Shown one piece after another: positions 17,468 to 26,860 of a stretch of 51,478 nt of DNA. Each line of letters opens with the position of its first letter. The first letter of the stretch is position 1. Below the pieces are notes generated by a model. That model ran no database searches and had not been told where the DNA came from. It saw only the letters and a program-made list of their open reading frames with translations. This DNA is from Candidatus Halobeggiatoa sp. HSG11 (lineage in GTDB: Bacteria; Pseudomonadota; Gammaproteobacteria; Beggiatoales; Beggiatoaceae): the NCBI GenBank assembly GCA_030378105.1, contig JAUCGL010000016.1, positions 1 through 51,478 on the forward strand. The letters are read 5' to 3'. The position numbers and the translations under genes were made by a program.

Positions 17468-18538
17468 TTAAGGAGTATATGGAAAAACCCCATTTCTAAC
17501 TCCAACAGTTGTGGTAAATAAGCGATGACAATAGCCTTCTTCATATTCTTTATTATCTTCTAACGGTTGATATGAACCGTCTTCACATATATTACAATCT
17601 AAGTCCACATCAAGAAAAAATTTTTTGTTAAACGGGCATTTTACCCCTCGTTTTTTAGCAGTCCTCATTAATATGGTTAAACGTACACTGGCCACATCGG
17701 CATTATTTGTTCCTTGAGCCGGAGGTATATTATTATATATATTGGGAATTCCATTTCCACTAGTGTCAATTCCATACCTTATTTGCATATTTTGTACTCC
17801 TTCAACAAACAATTCCTGAGTTATTGGATCACCTGAATCACCATGACCTATAGTTTTATATAAGCCAAATTCACCGTTATCATCTGCTCTAACTTCATAC
17901 ATAACAGTACTTTTATTTATATTTGGTACTCCACCGTCCATAAAAATATCAATAGGAGTTTGGTAAACCATTTCTGGTGTCCGGTCAAGCGTTATAATAT
18001 TATCAACTTGTGTTGCATTATAATAGTCAGTATTAGCACAATCACGCATCCCAACGCCCCAATTAACTCCTAAATTATCAATTAAAGCATTACTACTAGC
18101 AGTCAAACTTATAGTATTTGCAATTACCAAAAACTGTGCTTCATCATCCGGAGTTAAGATAAGTTCTTGTTGAACAGATTTATCAATCTTAAAAACTAAT
18201 CTATCACTTGGTGGATAAGTATCTGAATCAGTACCAGGAATATCATCATCATTAATCGAAACATTAATTCCAAGGTCAGCCGTGTTGTCAAGAAATGGTT
18301 TATCAAGATTCTCAATATCAGCAGAATCTAAACAACCTTCGTAACCAATTACCCTTAACTCATCAATTAATTCATTCATAACAAATCTGGCATTAGATTG
18401 TAAATCAGATAGACCACTTTGCAGAGTATAAGTACGCTTACTCATATTAAAAATTGAGACTACTCCAGCTAACAAAATAGTACTGATGGCTAATGCAACC
18501 ATTATTTCAACTAAACTGAACCCATGTAATTTTTTCAT
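17468..18538 (-). CDS. pilW: type IV pilus minor pilin PilW
   Basis: A 356-residue minor pilin. The prepilin leader MKKLHG precedes FSLVEIMVALAISTILLAGV, with Glu at mature position 5. SGLSDLQSNARFVMNELIDE (about 37-56) is typical of PilW/PilJ-type minor pilins. The C-terminal part has clustered cysteines (VKCP, CNICEDG, YCHRLF). GAGGA is 6-10 bases upstream of the ATG. It lies between pilV and pilX with short gaps, so one transcript is likely. In the pilus it should be part of the minor-pilin initiation complex with PilV, PilX and FimT/FimU. Confidence 0.85.
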   Translation of the reverse strand: MKKLHGFSLVEIMVALAISTILLAGVVSIFNMSKRTYTLQSGLSDLQSNARFVMNELIDELRVIGYEGCLDSADIENLDKPFLDNTADLGINVSINDDDIPGTDSDTYPPSDRLVFKIDKSVQQELILTPDDEAQFLVIANTISLTASSNALIDNLGVNWGVGMRDCANTDYYNATQVDNIITLDRTPEMVYQTPIDIFMDGGVPNINKSTVMYEVRADDNGEFGLYKTIGHGDSGDPITQELFVEGVQNMQIRYGIDTSGNGIPNIYNNIPPAQGTNNADVASVRLTILMRTAKKRGVKCPFNKKFFLDVDLDCNICEDGSYQPLEDNKEYEEGYCHRLFTTTVGVRNGVFPYTP

Positions 18539-18564
18539 ATTCTATCCTCACCTTATTTGAAGTG

Positions 18565-19056
18565 CTATATTTGAGGTGCTATGTGATGCCAAACTTGTTC
18601 TTCGCTTCCATCTATATCACAACCTGTTTTACTTGTATCAAGTATATTTTTCCAACAAATTCTGACTGTATATTCATTAATAACAGGGTTCCATTCAATA
18701 ATAGCTTCTGCTTCTGGTAAAGTATTTCTCAAAAGAAAACACCAATTGTTTAAATCATAATCTTTTAAAGCGTCAGTAGTACATGAACTAGTATCGCAAG
18801 CAGTTGACAAATTGTCTACATTTGGACAAGTATTTAGATTTAGTCCATAAGCTCCTTCAGCAGCTTGTTGAAAATTGACTTGCATTCTATCCATTATGTC
18901 ATCAGCTAAAAAAGTAGCTTGACTTCTATAATATGAAACAAAGGTAATCTGTTGTCCGCGCATCTGTAAGGATGCCACACCTAAAAGTCCTATAGAAACA
19001 ATTAATAAAGCAACTAGTATTTCCATTAAAGTAAAACCTTGGTTGTTTTTAAACAT
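18565..19056 (-). CDS. pilV: type IV pilus minor pilin PilV
   Basis: A 163-residue minor pilin with a prepilin peptide ending NNQG|FTLMEILVALLIVSIGLLG and the PilV-type continuation VASLQMRGQQIT, followed by YRSQATFLADDIMDRMQVN (about 42-60), which is characteristic of PilV. Four cysteines in the middle (CPNVDN, ACDTSSC) may form disulfides. AAGGA precedes the start. It is second in the minor-pilin series and is expected to act in pilus initiation. Confidence 0.85.
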   Translation of the reverse strand: MFKNNQGFTLMEILVALLIVSIGLLGVASLQMRGQQITFVSYYRSQATFLADDIMDRMQVNFQQAAEGAYGLNLNTCPNVDNLSTACDTSSCTTDALKDYDLNNWCFLLRNTLPEAEAIIEWNPVINEYTVRICWKNILDTSKTGCDIDGSEEQVWHHIAPQI

Positions 19057-19071
19057 GATATTTAATCCTTA

Positions 19072-19527
19072 TTAATTACAATTAAAATTATCAGTGACAG
19101 CTCGTCCACTCCGTCTGACGGTTATTTGCCGACCTTTAGGATAATCAGCATTACATATATTAAATGTTATTGTGCTTTGTAAATAACCTCGACTCGTATA
19201 TCTAAATTTAGGAAGAGGGTTTGTAACCTTTATACTGTCTCCTTTAAATTCAAATATTCTCAGCAATGTGTCATTACTAGCATCAACAATTTCCCAACCA
19301 TTAGACCAATCATCGTCAATTTGCTGAATTTGTATAATTCTGTTGGCATTTATAATCGCCTCACTTCTTGCATAATTAATTGCATGAATTAACTGATTAT
19401 TTTTTGTTACTATACGATTATTAATTAATAATGAACGTACATTTGGTATAGCAAACATAGTTAAAATAATAATTAATACAACTACTACTACTAATTCGAT
19501 TAATGTAAAAGCAGTTTGATTTTTCAT
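19072..19527 (-). CDS. fimT: GspH/FimT-family pseudopilin
   Basis: A 151-residue minor pilin: short leader MKNQTA, then FTLIELVVVVVLIIILTMFA with Glu at mature position 5, and the GspH/FimT pattern NNQLIHAINYARSEAI (about 42-57). The residue before the cleavage site is Ala, not Gly, which is less common but tolerated by some prepilin peptidases. It is the first gene of the minor-pilin series, so the promoter should lie in 19,528-19,739, where I see no gene. The FimT versus FimU choice is not certain; FimT proteins can bind DNA during uptake. Confidence 0.75.
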   Translation of the reverse strand: MKNQTAFTLIELVVVVVLIIILTMFAIPNVRSLLINNRIVTKNNQLIHAINYARSEAIINANRIIQIQQIDDDWSNGWEIVDASNDTLLRIFEFKGDSIKVTNPLPKFRYTSRGYLQSTITFNICNADYPKGRQITVRRSGRAVTDNFNCN

Positions 19528-19739
19528 ATTATTTTTTTAATTCTGATTCTGAATTTACTTAAATTATAATGGTTATTTAAAGTTTTGTCATCAATGAATA
19601 TGATAAATGGTAGGTTCTTTCTGGTAAATGGCATAATTAACTGATGTTACGTAAAGAAAGATAAATATTAGTTAAGAATTGTAGCTGTGTTCTTTTGTTG
19701 AGAGAGTATTTGTGAGTTAGCTCTTAATTTGCACAAATT

Positions 19740-20333
19740 TTAATACAACCAACCATCCAACTTTTTATGTACTTCTTCCACACCAGTGCGTTTTAAAGCA
19801 GAAAATAACTGTACACTTATATCACCGGATAAACTAGTTAAATGTTTGGTTACTTGTTGTAATATCGCACTACTTTTACCACGACTTAATTTATCTGCTT
19901 TAGTCAATAATATATGTCCCGGCATATCAAAAGCACAGCACCATTTAAGCATTTGTTGATCAAACTCAGTTAATGGATGTCTGACATCCATCATCAAAAT
20001 TACCCCTTTTAAACTATGGCGTTTTTGTAAATAATCGGCTAAAAAATTTTGCCATTTCTCCTTAACAGATTTTGGTACTTTAGCAAATCCATAGCCGGGT
20101 AAATCAACTAAATAGTGTTTTTCATCTAATTGAAAAAAATTTATTTGTTGAGTACGTCCCGGAGTTTTACTGGTACGAGCAAGACTTTTTTGATCAGTTA
20201 TAACATTAATTGCACTTGATTTACCAGCATTAGAACGTCCAGCAAAAGCTACTTCAAACCCATTATCTGCCGGAAGCTGTGAAATTTTATTAGCACTTAG
20301 TAAAAAATTGGCTTGTCGATATAATGACTTCAT
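19740..20333 (-). CDS. engB: ribosome biogenesis GTP-binding protein EngB/YsxC
   Basis: A 197-residue GTPase of full family length. G1 is [12 protein letters not shown] (32-43), G2 is [11 protein letters not shown] (57-67), G3 is [11 protein letters not shown] (about 76-86), G4 is TKADKL (about 143-148) and G5 lies near the C-terminal LFSALKRTG. EngB is an essential GTPase that helps assemble the large ribosomal subunit in the cytoplasm. No strong Shine-Dalgarno sequence precedes the ATG. It is a single gene between the pilin locus and a DUF302 gene. Confidence 0.95.
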   Translation of the reverse strand: MKSLYRQANFLLSANKISQLPADNGFEVAFAGRSNAGKSSAINVITDQKSLARTSKTPGRTQQINFFQLDEKHYLVDLPGYGFAKVPKSVKEKWQNFLADYLQKRHSLKGVILMMDVRHPLTEFDQQMLKWCCAFDMPGHILLTKADKLSRGKSSAILQQVTKHLTSLSGDISVQLFSALKRTGVEEVHKKLDGWLY

Positions 20334-20376
20334 ATAATTAACCGCCCGGATATTGGCCGAACGGTATTAAAATTAA

Positions 20377-20997
20377 TTAAAATTCGCCGTGTGAGGCACT
20401 TTCCATAATAGCAACAATAGTATCTCTCACTTTAATAGCACCAGCTTTTAATTTTGGAGGCAATTCTTTACCACCATAAATCATTAAATCAAGATTCATA
20501 GAATATAACCATAATTTACCTTGTTTATCTTCAACTACGGAGATACGACAAGGCATAAAAGCTGTATAAGCATCGTTATAATCAGCCATCTGCACTCCAA
20601 CCCCTACATCACAAAAAGATAAAAAACTAACATGGCGATAAGGATTGCCAGTAACAGCTTCTACTTGTTTGTAAAATGGCGATTCGCCTACAAACAAGAA
20701 ATTACGATCAGTAGCTAAACTTTTTAATGAATCTTTAACATCTTCAACTGATACATCTTCATCGACTGGAAATTTCCATACCATTGCATCACCAGGGTCT
20801 TTATTTTCCATAAATTTTTTGGCAAAATCTGCATAGGTTTCCATCGCTTTAGGGTCTAATTCTGACATTAAATTTTTAACATCATTAATACTCATACCAG
20901 CTTCTAACAACATCCCGTTGATTTTACTATATCCAACACCAATTCCAATAATGGTAATTAAACCAACAATTGCTAAAATATTTACAATAAATCTCAT
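20377..20997 (-). CDS. membrane-anchored DUF302 protein
   Basis: A 206-residue protein with one N-terminal transmembrane segment (about 4-24) and a C-terminal DUF302 domain (about 85-190). Visible pieces are VEDVKDSLKSLATDRNFLFVG, CDVGVGVQM, AFMPCRISVVEDKQGKLWLYSMN and the Leu/Met-rich end. DUF302 proteins are small alpha/beta proteins of unknown function; several occur in sulfur oxidisers, some near redox genes. AAGGAGA lies 9 bases upstream of the start, a strong ribosome binding site. It is transcribed towards engB with a 43-base gap and may share its transcript. Confidence 0.75.
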   Translation of the reverse strand: MRFIVNILAIVGLITIIGIGVGYSKINGMLLEAGMSINDVKNLMSELDPKAMETYADFAKKFMENKDPGDAMVWKFPVDEDVSVEDVKDSLKSLATDRNFLFVGESPFYKQVEAVTGNPYRHVSFLSFCDVGVGVQMADYNDAYTAFMPCRISVVEDKQGKLWLYSMNLDLMIYGGKELPPKLKAGAIKVRDTIVAIMESASHGEF

Positions 20998-21224
20998 TAA
21001 ATAAATCTCCTTTAATATAAAAAATAGTTTAAAATTAAATAGTTTAAACTTGTTTCAACAGTCAAAACGTTAATTACATGGATATTTAATCAAAAGATAT
21101 TATAATATCACAGGGTTCATAATATCAAACTTAAATTAGAATTTGTATATGATTGTTAAAATAAGATTCATCATTTTTTTTGATAAATATGATTTTTAAT
21201 AATTTAAATACAAACAATACACAT

Positions 21225-21695
21225 ATGCCAAAATATAGTTTTGAAGATTATAATGAACATAATGTATTAAAAATACCATCATTATTGATATTACTTAATT
21301 TATATTTACTTAAATATATCATTATTTTTATCTTGCCGATGATTTCAAAAATATCGGCAATAAAAGCATTTGCTCATGACCATTTTACTGTTATCTTACT
21401 ATTACCGGCCATTCCTGCTTTTTTAGTATTAGTTAGCATGATACTACGAGTTCCAGAAAGTCGTTATCTAAAAATAGTTAAACAGATTTGGGGAATGGGT
21501 CGTTGGCTATTGTTGTCAAGTGCAATACTGGAAATTATTATTATCAGTGTGTATTTACTATTAGATATTAAACAATTTGGTCAAACGTTGTTAATTTTTC
21601 TCTATCTTGATTTTATGGCAATTATTTTTTTATTAAAATCACAACGATTACGAGATGTTTTTGCTGAATTTCCAACCAAGGAAATAAATTCCTAA
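21225..21695 (+). CDS. DUF2919 (YfeZ-like) inner-membrane protein
   Basis: Starting at the ATG at 21225 the protein has 156 residues and begins MPKYSFEDYNEHNVLKIP, which matches the usual start of DUF2919 proteins. Upstream in-frame ATG (21189) and TTG (21180) codons are less likely. None has a clear ribosome binding site. Four hydrophobic segments are visible, with a short cytoplasmic motif RVPESRYLKIVKQIWGMGRW between the second and third. The function of this family, which includes E. coli YfeZ, is unknown. It stands alone upstream of the multiheme cytochrome gene. Confidence 0.65.
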   Translation: MPKYSFEDYNEHNVLKIPSLLILLNLYLLKYIIIFILPMISKISAIKAFAHDHFTVILLLPAIPAFLVLVSMILRVPESRYLKIVKQIWGMGRWLLLSSAILEIIIISVYLLLDIKQFGQTLLIFLYLDFMAIIFLLKSQRLRDVFAEFPTKEINS

Positions 21696-21872
21696 GACAA
21701 TTTTACAAAAATTATTGCATTCTTTTATTTATTTTTGTTATCATATCTTAAGATATATAAGTTAGTATTGAGATTATTATTTGGTATATCATTAAGATAC
21801 ATAAAAAACTTTATGTTATAAACCAATAATTATATTTAGATACTTATTTTTTTTAACCAAAGGAAACTTTTT

Positions 21873-23333
21873 ATGTACATGAAGCGAACTTTGTCACTAA
21901 TTTTTGGTACTATATTTATACTATTTAGTGGCGTAGCTTTTGCGGATAAAGCAGAAGATGCTGCAGCCAAGAAAGCAGTTAATGATGATTGTATTGGTTG
22001 TCATATCAATGTCAATCCCGGTATTGTTAAGCAATATCTCAATAGCCCTATGGCTAATCCTAAATCAAAGGTAGATACTGTTGGTTGTACAGATTGTCAT
22101 AGCGATGGGCATAAAACGGCTGAGGACTATGAAAAAGCCTCAATGCCTACCCCAGAAACTTGCGGAGAATGTCACGAAGATCAAGTTGATCAATTGCGTG
22201 AAGGTAAACATAATCTAGCTTGGGTGGGAATGAAATCTCAAGTGGCTTGGCATGGTCAACCCGGTTCTATTGTTGAAGAAGGATATCGTGGTTGTTCTGG
22301 CTGTCATAAGATTGGTCAAAAAGACCTTATCGTTGAAGGAGAAGGTTTAGAAAGTAGCCTAGTTGTTGATGAAAACCATAAAGAATCTGCTAAATATCGT
22401 TATGGTAATGCTCAATGTGATGCTTGTCATACTCGCCATAGTTTCACGAAAGCAGAAGCCAGCGATCCAAGAGCTTGTTCTAATTGTCATATGGGATTTG
22501 ACCATCCACAGTGGGAAATGTTCATGTCTTCCAAACATGGTATTATTTGGGATATTGAAGGTAATAAAAACGATAAAGGTAGAGCTCCAACTTGCCAAAA
22601 ATGTCATATGAATGAAGGCAATCATACAGTTAAAACTTCATGGGGTTTCTTAGGTTTACGAGTCCCAAGCGAACATAATGTTAGAGCTTTAATTGGTGCT
22701 GCTCCTGAATTAAAAGAGCCTTTGACCAAACTTGCTGACACTTTAAAATCGGCTGGTTTTACTGGTAATTTTAATGATGTTGATGATGATCCTGAATGGG
22801 TATTGGATCGTGCCACTATTTTACAGGCTGCTGGAGTGTTGGATGCGAATTTACAACCAACTGAGCGTTTTGTTGAAATTGTGTTACTTGGTCAAGCAGC
22901 TCGTGGTGTTGAAGAATTTAATGAGTTGCGTGCTAACATGAAGGAAATTTGTAGTGAATGTCATACTAAAGGTTTTATTGATAGTCACTTTAAAGCTTCA
23001 GATGCAATTATAAAATCTGCTGACCATGAATTTGCTAAGGCTATCAGGGCTGTACAAGGTTTGTACAAAGATGGTTTCTTGCAAAAACCAGAAAATTGGA
23101 AATATGCTCCTGATTTACTTCAATATTATGATGCCAAGAGTAAAGTTGAGCAAGAGCTTTATTTAATAATGTTGGAATATCGGCAACGAACTTTCCAAGG
23201 TGCATTCCATGCAAGTAATGATTATATGCACTGGTATGGTTGGGCTCCTTTGAAAACTGCGGTTAATACTATCTTGGAAGAATCTAAAAAGATGCGAGAA
23301 AAAAAATCTTCTTCTATTAATATGAAATTCTAA
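21873..23333 (+). CDS. octaheme HAO-like multiheme cytochrome c
   Basis: A 486-residue exported protein (signal peptide 1-25, ending FADKA) with exactly eight CXXCH haem sites: CIGCH, CTDCH, CGECH, CSGCH, CDACH, CSNCH, CQKCH and CSECH (the last near 361-365). This haem number, the spacing and the long helical C-terminus ending in NDYMHWYGWAPLK match hydroxylamine oxidoreductase (HAO). HAO relatives either oxidise hydroxylamine to NO or nitrite, or, in the epsilon-type, work in the reducing direction in nitrate/nitrite ammonification. I cannot tell by eye whether the Tyr cross-linked to haem P460 is present, so the direction is open. AAGGAAA is 8 bases before the ATG. No cytochrome partner (c554 or cM552) lies next to it. 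Confidence 0.85.
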   Translation: MYMKRTLSLIFGTIFILFSGVAFADKAEDAAAKKAVNDDCIGCHINVNPGIVKQYLNSPMANPKSKVDTVGCTDCHSDGHKTAEDYEKASMPTPETCGECHEDQVDQLREGKHNLAWVGMKSQVAWHGQPGSIVEEGYRGCSGCHKIGQKDLIVEGEGLESSLVVDENHKESAKYRYGNAQCDACHTRHSFTKAEASDPRACSNCHMGFDHPQWEMFMSSKHGIIWDIEGNKNDKGRAPTCQKCHMNEGNHTVKTSWGFLGLRVPSEHNVRALIGAAPELKEPLTKLADTLKSAGFTGNFNDVDDDPEWVLDRATILQAAGVLDANLQPTERFVEIVLLGQAARGVEEFNELRANMKEICSECHTKGFIDSHFKASDAIIKSADHEFAKAIRAVQGLYKDGFLQKPENWKYAPDLLQYYDAKSKVEQELYLIMLEYRQRTFQGAFHASNDYMHWYGWAPLKTAVNTILEESKKMREKKSSSINMKF

Positions 23334-23343
23334 GTTTTTTGTA

Positions 23344-23372
23344 TCTCCTCTTTCAATCACTGGAAGAGGAGA
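23344..23372. terminator. terminator-like hairpin after the octaheme gene
   Basis: TCTCCTCTT (23344-23352) and AAGAGGAGA (23364-23372) form a perfect 9-bp stem with an 11-base loop, 10 bases after the stop codon. Only a short T run follows. It could serve both this gene and the convergent GGDEF gene. Confidence 0.6.
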
Positions 23373-23483
23373 AATTTCTATACAAATTTAGTTCTCATTC
23401 TGAGCCTCCAATTCCTGCTCATCTGGCCTTGTATACCATTTTAGATTTAAATAATACCATGTCTTAATTAAAAAACTTGATAG

Positions 23484-24767
23484 TCAAGTATCAAAGAATT
23501 TATAGTTCACACTATCATCACGTTTTGCTGCATACATAGCCATATCAGACAGTTTTAATATTTTATTACTATCTGATGAATTATCAGGCGAAATTGATAT
23601 GCCGATACTTAGTGATATCGTGATTGTGTGATCCTGAAAAACAAATGGCTTTGAAAATGTTTTCAGAATATTTTCTACGACTAAATTTGCATGTGTTACT
23701 TGGGTCAAATTTTTTATAATCACAACAAACTCATCACCTCCTAGGCGATACACAGCGTCATCATTTCGAATGGAATTTTTAAGGCGTTTTGATGTTTCTT
23801 CTAGAACTGCATCGCCTACATCATGTCCAAGAGAATCATTCAATTTTTTAAACTTATTTAGGTCTATAAACAGCACTGCTAATTTTTGATTTTCATTTAA
23901 TGCACGAATCGATTCATCAATTTCTGCTTCTAATCCAGCTCTGTTCTTTAATCCTGTCAGGGCATCATGGCTAGCCTCATAGCTCAACGCTTTTGTTTTA
24001 GCACGGACCGTTTCACTCATTCGATAGAAACGTGAGAGTAAATACCCCATTTCATCATTAGGTAAAATATCTGAAATATCTTGTTTTTCACCTTTTTCCA
24101 TTTTATCGGTGCCGTTAATCAACATCTCGAGAGGCTGATAGAGTTTATTTTTTATGAATACACCGGTAAATATCGACATAAAAATAAAAAACAGGAGCTC
24201 AAATCCAACCATCGCTGCTATATATGCACGACTCTCTTTAAATTCCCCTTTTCTTTGTTCCAGAAGTAGCAATTCTTCATTTTTAAAAGAAAAAATCTCA
24301 AGTCTTATCGTATCCATGTATTTCTTGCCTGTATTGTTCTTTACTATAGCGGCTGCTTTTAAGAGAGAGTCTTCAGTATTTTGTTGTGTCAAATCTATCG
24401 TATGTGCCAACTCGTCAAACTTTTTCTTAATTAAAGCATTTATATTTTTCAAACGTTTTTGCTGATTTTTATTGTCTAATGTTAGTCTAAGGAGTGTGTT
24501 GAGATGATTTTTTGATTTTGACACACCGATGTGGTACGGTTCCAGATACTCTGAATCTTGAGTTAAAAGATAGCCTCTTTGTCCAGTTTCTGCATCAGTC
24601 ATTGCACCCAGCAACCGCTCCGATTCAGTTAGAACTTCATGCGTATGAAGTACCCAGGTGAGCTTTTCTTCACCATAGCTATCCAATATAAAAGTAAATA
24701 TGGTATTGCCAATAGCAGCAAGAAAAAGTACAGTTAGTAGAAATCCTAATTTAAAACGAATGCTCAT
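23484..24767 (-). CDS. CHASE3-HAMP-GGDEF diguanylate cyclase
   Basis: A 427-residue membrane sensor. TM1 (about 7-26) is followed by a periplasmic CHASE3 domain whose hallmark is DAETGQRGYLLT (58-69). TM2 lies at about 184-205, then a HAMP-like region (206-258) and a GGDEF domain (about 262-427). The active-site loop RLGGDEF is intact (GGDEF at 343-347), and RNDD (334-337) matches the RxxD product-inhibition site at the right distance. The protein should therefore make cyclic di-GMP and be feedback-controlled; the signal is unknown. Its composition looks somewhat less AT-rich than neighbouring genes, which may hint at transfer. GGGA is about 12 bases upstream of the start. Pilus function next door is often controlled by c-di-GMP, but no direct link is shown. 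Confidence 0.9.
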   Translation of the reverse strand: MSIRFKLGFLLTVLFLAAIGNTIFTFILDSYGEEKLTWVLHTHEVLTESERLLGAMTDAETGQRGYLLTQDSEYLEPYHIGVSKSKNHLNTLLRLTLDNKNQQKRLKNINALIKKKFDELAHTIDLTQQNTEDSLLKAAAIVKNNTGKKYMDTIRLEIFSFKNEELLLLEQRKGEFKESRAYIAAMVGFELLFFIFMSIFTGVFIKNKLYQPLEMLINGTDKMEKGEKQDISDILPNDEMGYLLSRFYRMSETVRAKTKALSYEASHDALTGLKNRAGLEAEIDESIRALNENQKLAVLFIDLNKFKKLNDSLGHDVGDAVLEETSKRLKNSIRNDDAVYRLGGDEFVVIIKNLTQVTHANLVVENILKTFSKPFVFQDHTITISLSIGISISPDNSSDSNKILKLSDMAMYAAKRDDSVNYKFFDT

Positions 24768-25458
24768 ATTAATTTTCCCATCATATAATGTCTGTTTAAA
24801 TTCTACATAATGGTCAGTTTCACTATTTCAATCCAAAAAGTATTTATTTATATGCTTCATTACATCCAACTTAACTAATTGTAAGGTGTGTTGAGGAACG
24901 AAGTACATCAAGTATAACTATAAATTTGATTTATCAACAGAATCAGTTATAGTCAGTTAAAAATTAATTTTACTCTGACCTAAATTCGCATAAAATCTTG
25001 AGTACTACATCGGTTTTCTATTTTTCAGAATACCATCTAATACCTGTGTTGTTTCAAAAACACTTCCTGTCTTTATGTGGATGGTAGATGTATCCGAATT
25101 CGCAAAAACAATCCCAGCCCCAATTACTCGATATCAGCTTCGTCTCCCTATATCTAGCAATAATATATCAATATATAACTAATTTTAATAATTTAAAAAT
25201 AGTGAAGCACACCTTCATAGTAAAATTTATTTGTTTTATCAATATATTATATAAATAATATATATTAATATAGTATTTTTCTAGTAGATGTTATACAATC
25301 AACTTGCTATTCATCAAATATTTAATAATTTATTTTATGTAACCTATTAAGTAAATTCTATAGTTACAAATACACAATTGGTGCAATTCTCTTTATTCAT
25401 TTTATATACTTTGCAAAAAAAACATTAAATATATAAATTATTTAAGTTAAAAATAATT
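24768..25458. other. 690-base gap with repeat and possible coding relic
   Basis: No intact gene is visible. Near 24,890 there is a GGTGTGTTGAGGAACGAAG motif of a dispersed repeat type (compare 36,045). At 25,005-25,133 the minus strand has 43 open codons ending VFETTQVLDGILKNRKPM and then stop. It reads like the C-terminus of a lost protein and is slightly G+C-richer than its surroundings. From 25,160 to the next gene the DNA is extremely AT-rich and should contain the promoter of the amidohydrolase gene. Confidence 0.35.
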
Positions 25459-26688
25459 ATGCAACGTCGTTATTTTCTATTAAGTTTGATGGGATTAGGT
25501 GGTGGAGCTTTTGGTTTAAGTTCGCTACATTGGCCAGACGGTCATAAATTATTTAATGCTTGCAAAGGTAAGTTACCTAAACATCTAGCCCAACATGAAG
25601 TTATACTATCAGCTTTCCACGATATAGATACAACTCAAGTTTGGGACGGACATGTCCATTTAGTTGGTTTGGGAGATACTGATAGTGGTATTTGGGTTAA
25701 TCCAAGTTCTTTGAGTTTACTGGATATTAAACAATATGGTCAATTTCGTTTTTATCTTAATGCCAGTTGTCCAACTCCAAAGTTACCAGTAGATGTTGGA
25801 TTTATTGAACGCTTAAAAAGCTTACAGTGGGGACGTGGTATCAAATTTGTTTTATTGGCATTTGACTATACTTATAATGAACATGGTAAGCGTTTAACTG
25901 AAAAAACTGCTTTTTACGCTCCTAATAGTTATGCAGCTAAAATTCACCAACAATTTCCGCATACTTTTGAATGGCTTGCTTCTATCCATCCCTATCGCAA
26001 AGATTGTGTTGAGGCTTTAGAAGCTGCTTTTATAAAAGGTGCAAGAGGAGTTAAATGGTTGCCACCTGCGATGGGAATGAACCCAGCTTCACCATTATGT
26101 GATCGCTTTTATAAAGCAATGGCACATTGGGATATTCCATTACTATGTCACAGTGGTGATGAAAAAGCGGTACATGGTACTAATACTCAGACTTATGGCA
26201 ATCCTCTTAATTTACGTAGAGCTTTAGAACATGGAGTTAAAGTAATAATTGCTCACTGTGGTTCTCTTGGTAAAAATATTGACACAGACAAGGGTAAAAA
26301 TGGCCCACTAGTTAGTAATTTTGATTTATTTACCCGTTTGATGGATGAAGGGAATAATAACCTATTCGGAGATATATCTGCTATAACTCAAACAGATCGA
26401 GTTTTTGCTCTTAAAACCTTGATTAAACGCACTGATTGGCATTCACGTCTGTTATATGCTTCAGATTATCCATTACCGGGAATAATTCCATTGGTTTCTT
26501 TACGACAATTACAAAATCAACATTACATTACCGAACAACAAGCAAATATTTTAGAACAGGTGCGACATTATAATCCTCTATTATTCGATTTTGTTCTCAA
26601 ACGTCATTTAAAAGTTGATAAACAAGGTTTTAATAAGACAGTTTTTCATACTCGTTCTTTATGGACAGGAACAAGAATTATGAATTAA
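25459..26688 (+). CDS. exported amidohydrolase-family (amidohydrolase 2) metal hydrolase
   Basis: A 409-residue TIM-barrel hydrolase. The N-terminus MQRRYFLLSLMGLGGGAFG looks like a Tat signal (RR followed by a hydrophobic stretch), suggesting export of the folded metalloprotein. Metal-site motifs are in order: DGHVHL (about 64-69, the HxH motif), SIHPYRKD, GVKWLPPAMGMN, LLCHSGDEKA (about 231-240), IIAHCGS and the Asp motif YASDYPLPG (about 334-342). This fits the amidohydrolase 2 group (PF04909), which hydrolyses or decarboxylates varied substrates. The substrate is unknown. The gene is monocistronic and follows a long AT-rich leader without a strong ribosome binding site. Confidence 0.75.
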   Translation: MQRRYFLLSLMGLGGGAFGLSSLHWPDGHKLFNACKGKLPKHLAQHEVILSAFHDIDTTQVWDGHVHLVGLGDTDSGIWVNPSSLSLLDIKQYGQFRFYLNASCPTPKLPVDVGFIERLKSLQWGRGIKFVLLAFDYTYNEHGKRLTEKTAFYAPNSYAAKIHQQFPHTFEWLASIHPYRKDCVEALEAAFIKGARGVKWLPPAMGMNPASPLCDRFYKAMAHWDIPLLCHSGDEKAVHGTNTQTYGNPLNLRRALEHGVKVIIAHCGSLGKNIDTDKGKNGPLVSNFDLFTRLMDEGNNNLFGDISAITQTDRVFALKTLIKRTDWHSRLLYASDYPLPGIIPLVSLRQLQNQHYITEQQANILEQVRHYNPLLFDFVLKRHLKVDKQGFNKTVFHTRSLWTGTRIMN

Positions 26689-26860
26689 CTTGAATTATAT
26701 GTATAAATCCGTTATTGTGGTCAATAATTAATGGTCACAATTATTTACTTGAAATAATATTTTATATAGTAATCAATTTTGCTTATTTTGGAAAATATTA
26801 ATCTCAACTTCCATCATTGTAAATTTAAATCCCTTCTATAAACTTAGGAGAATCATATAG

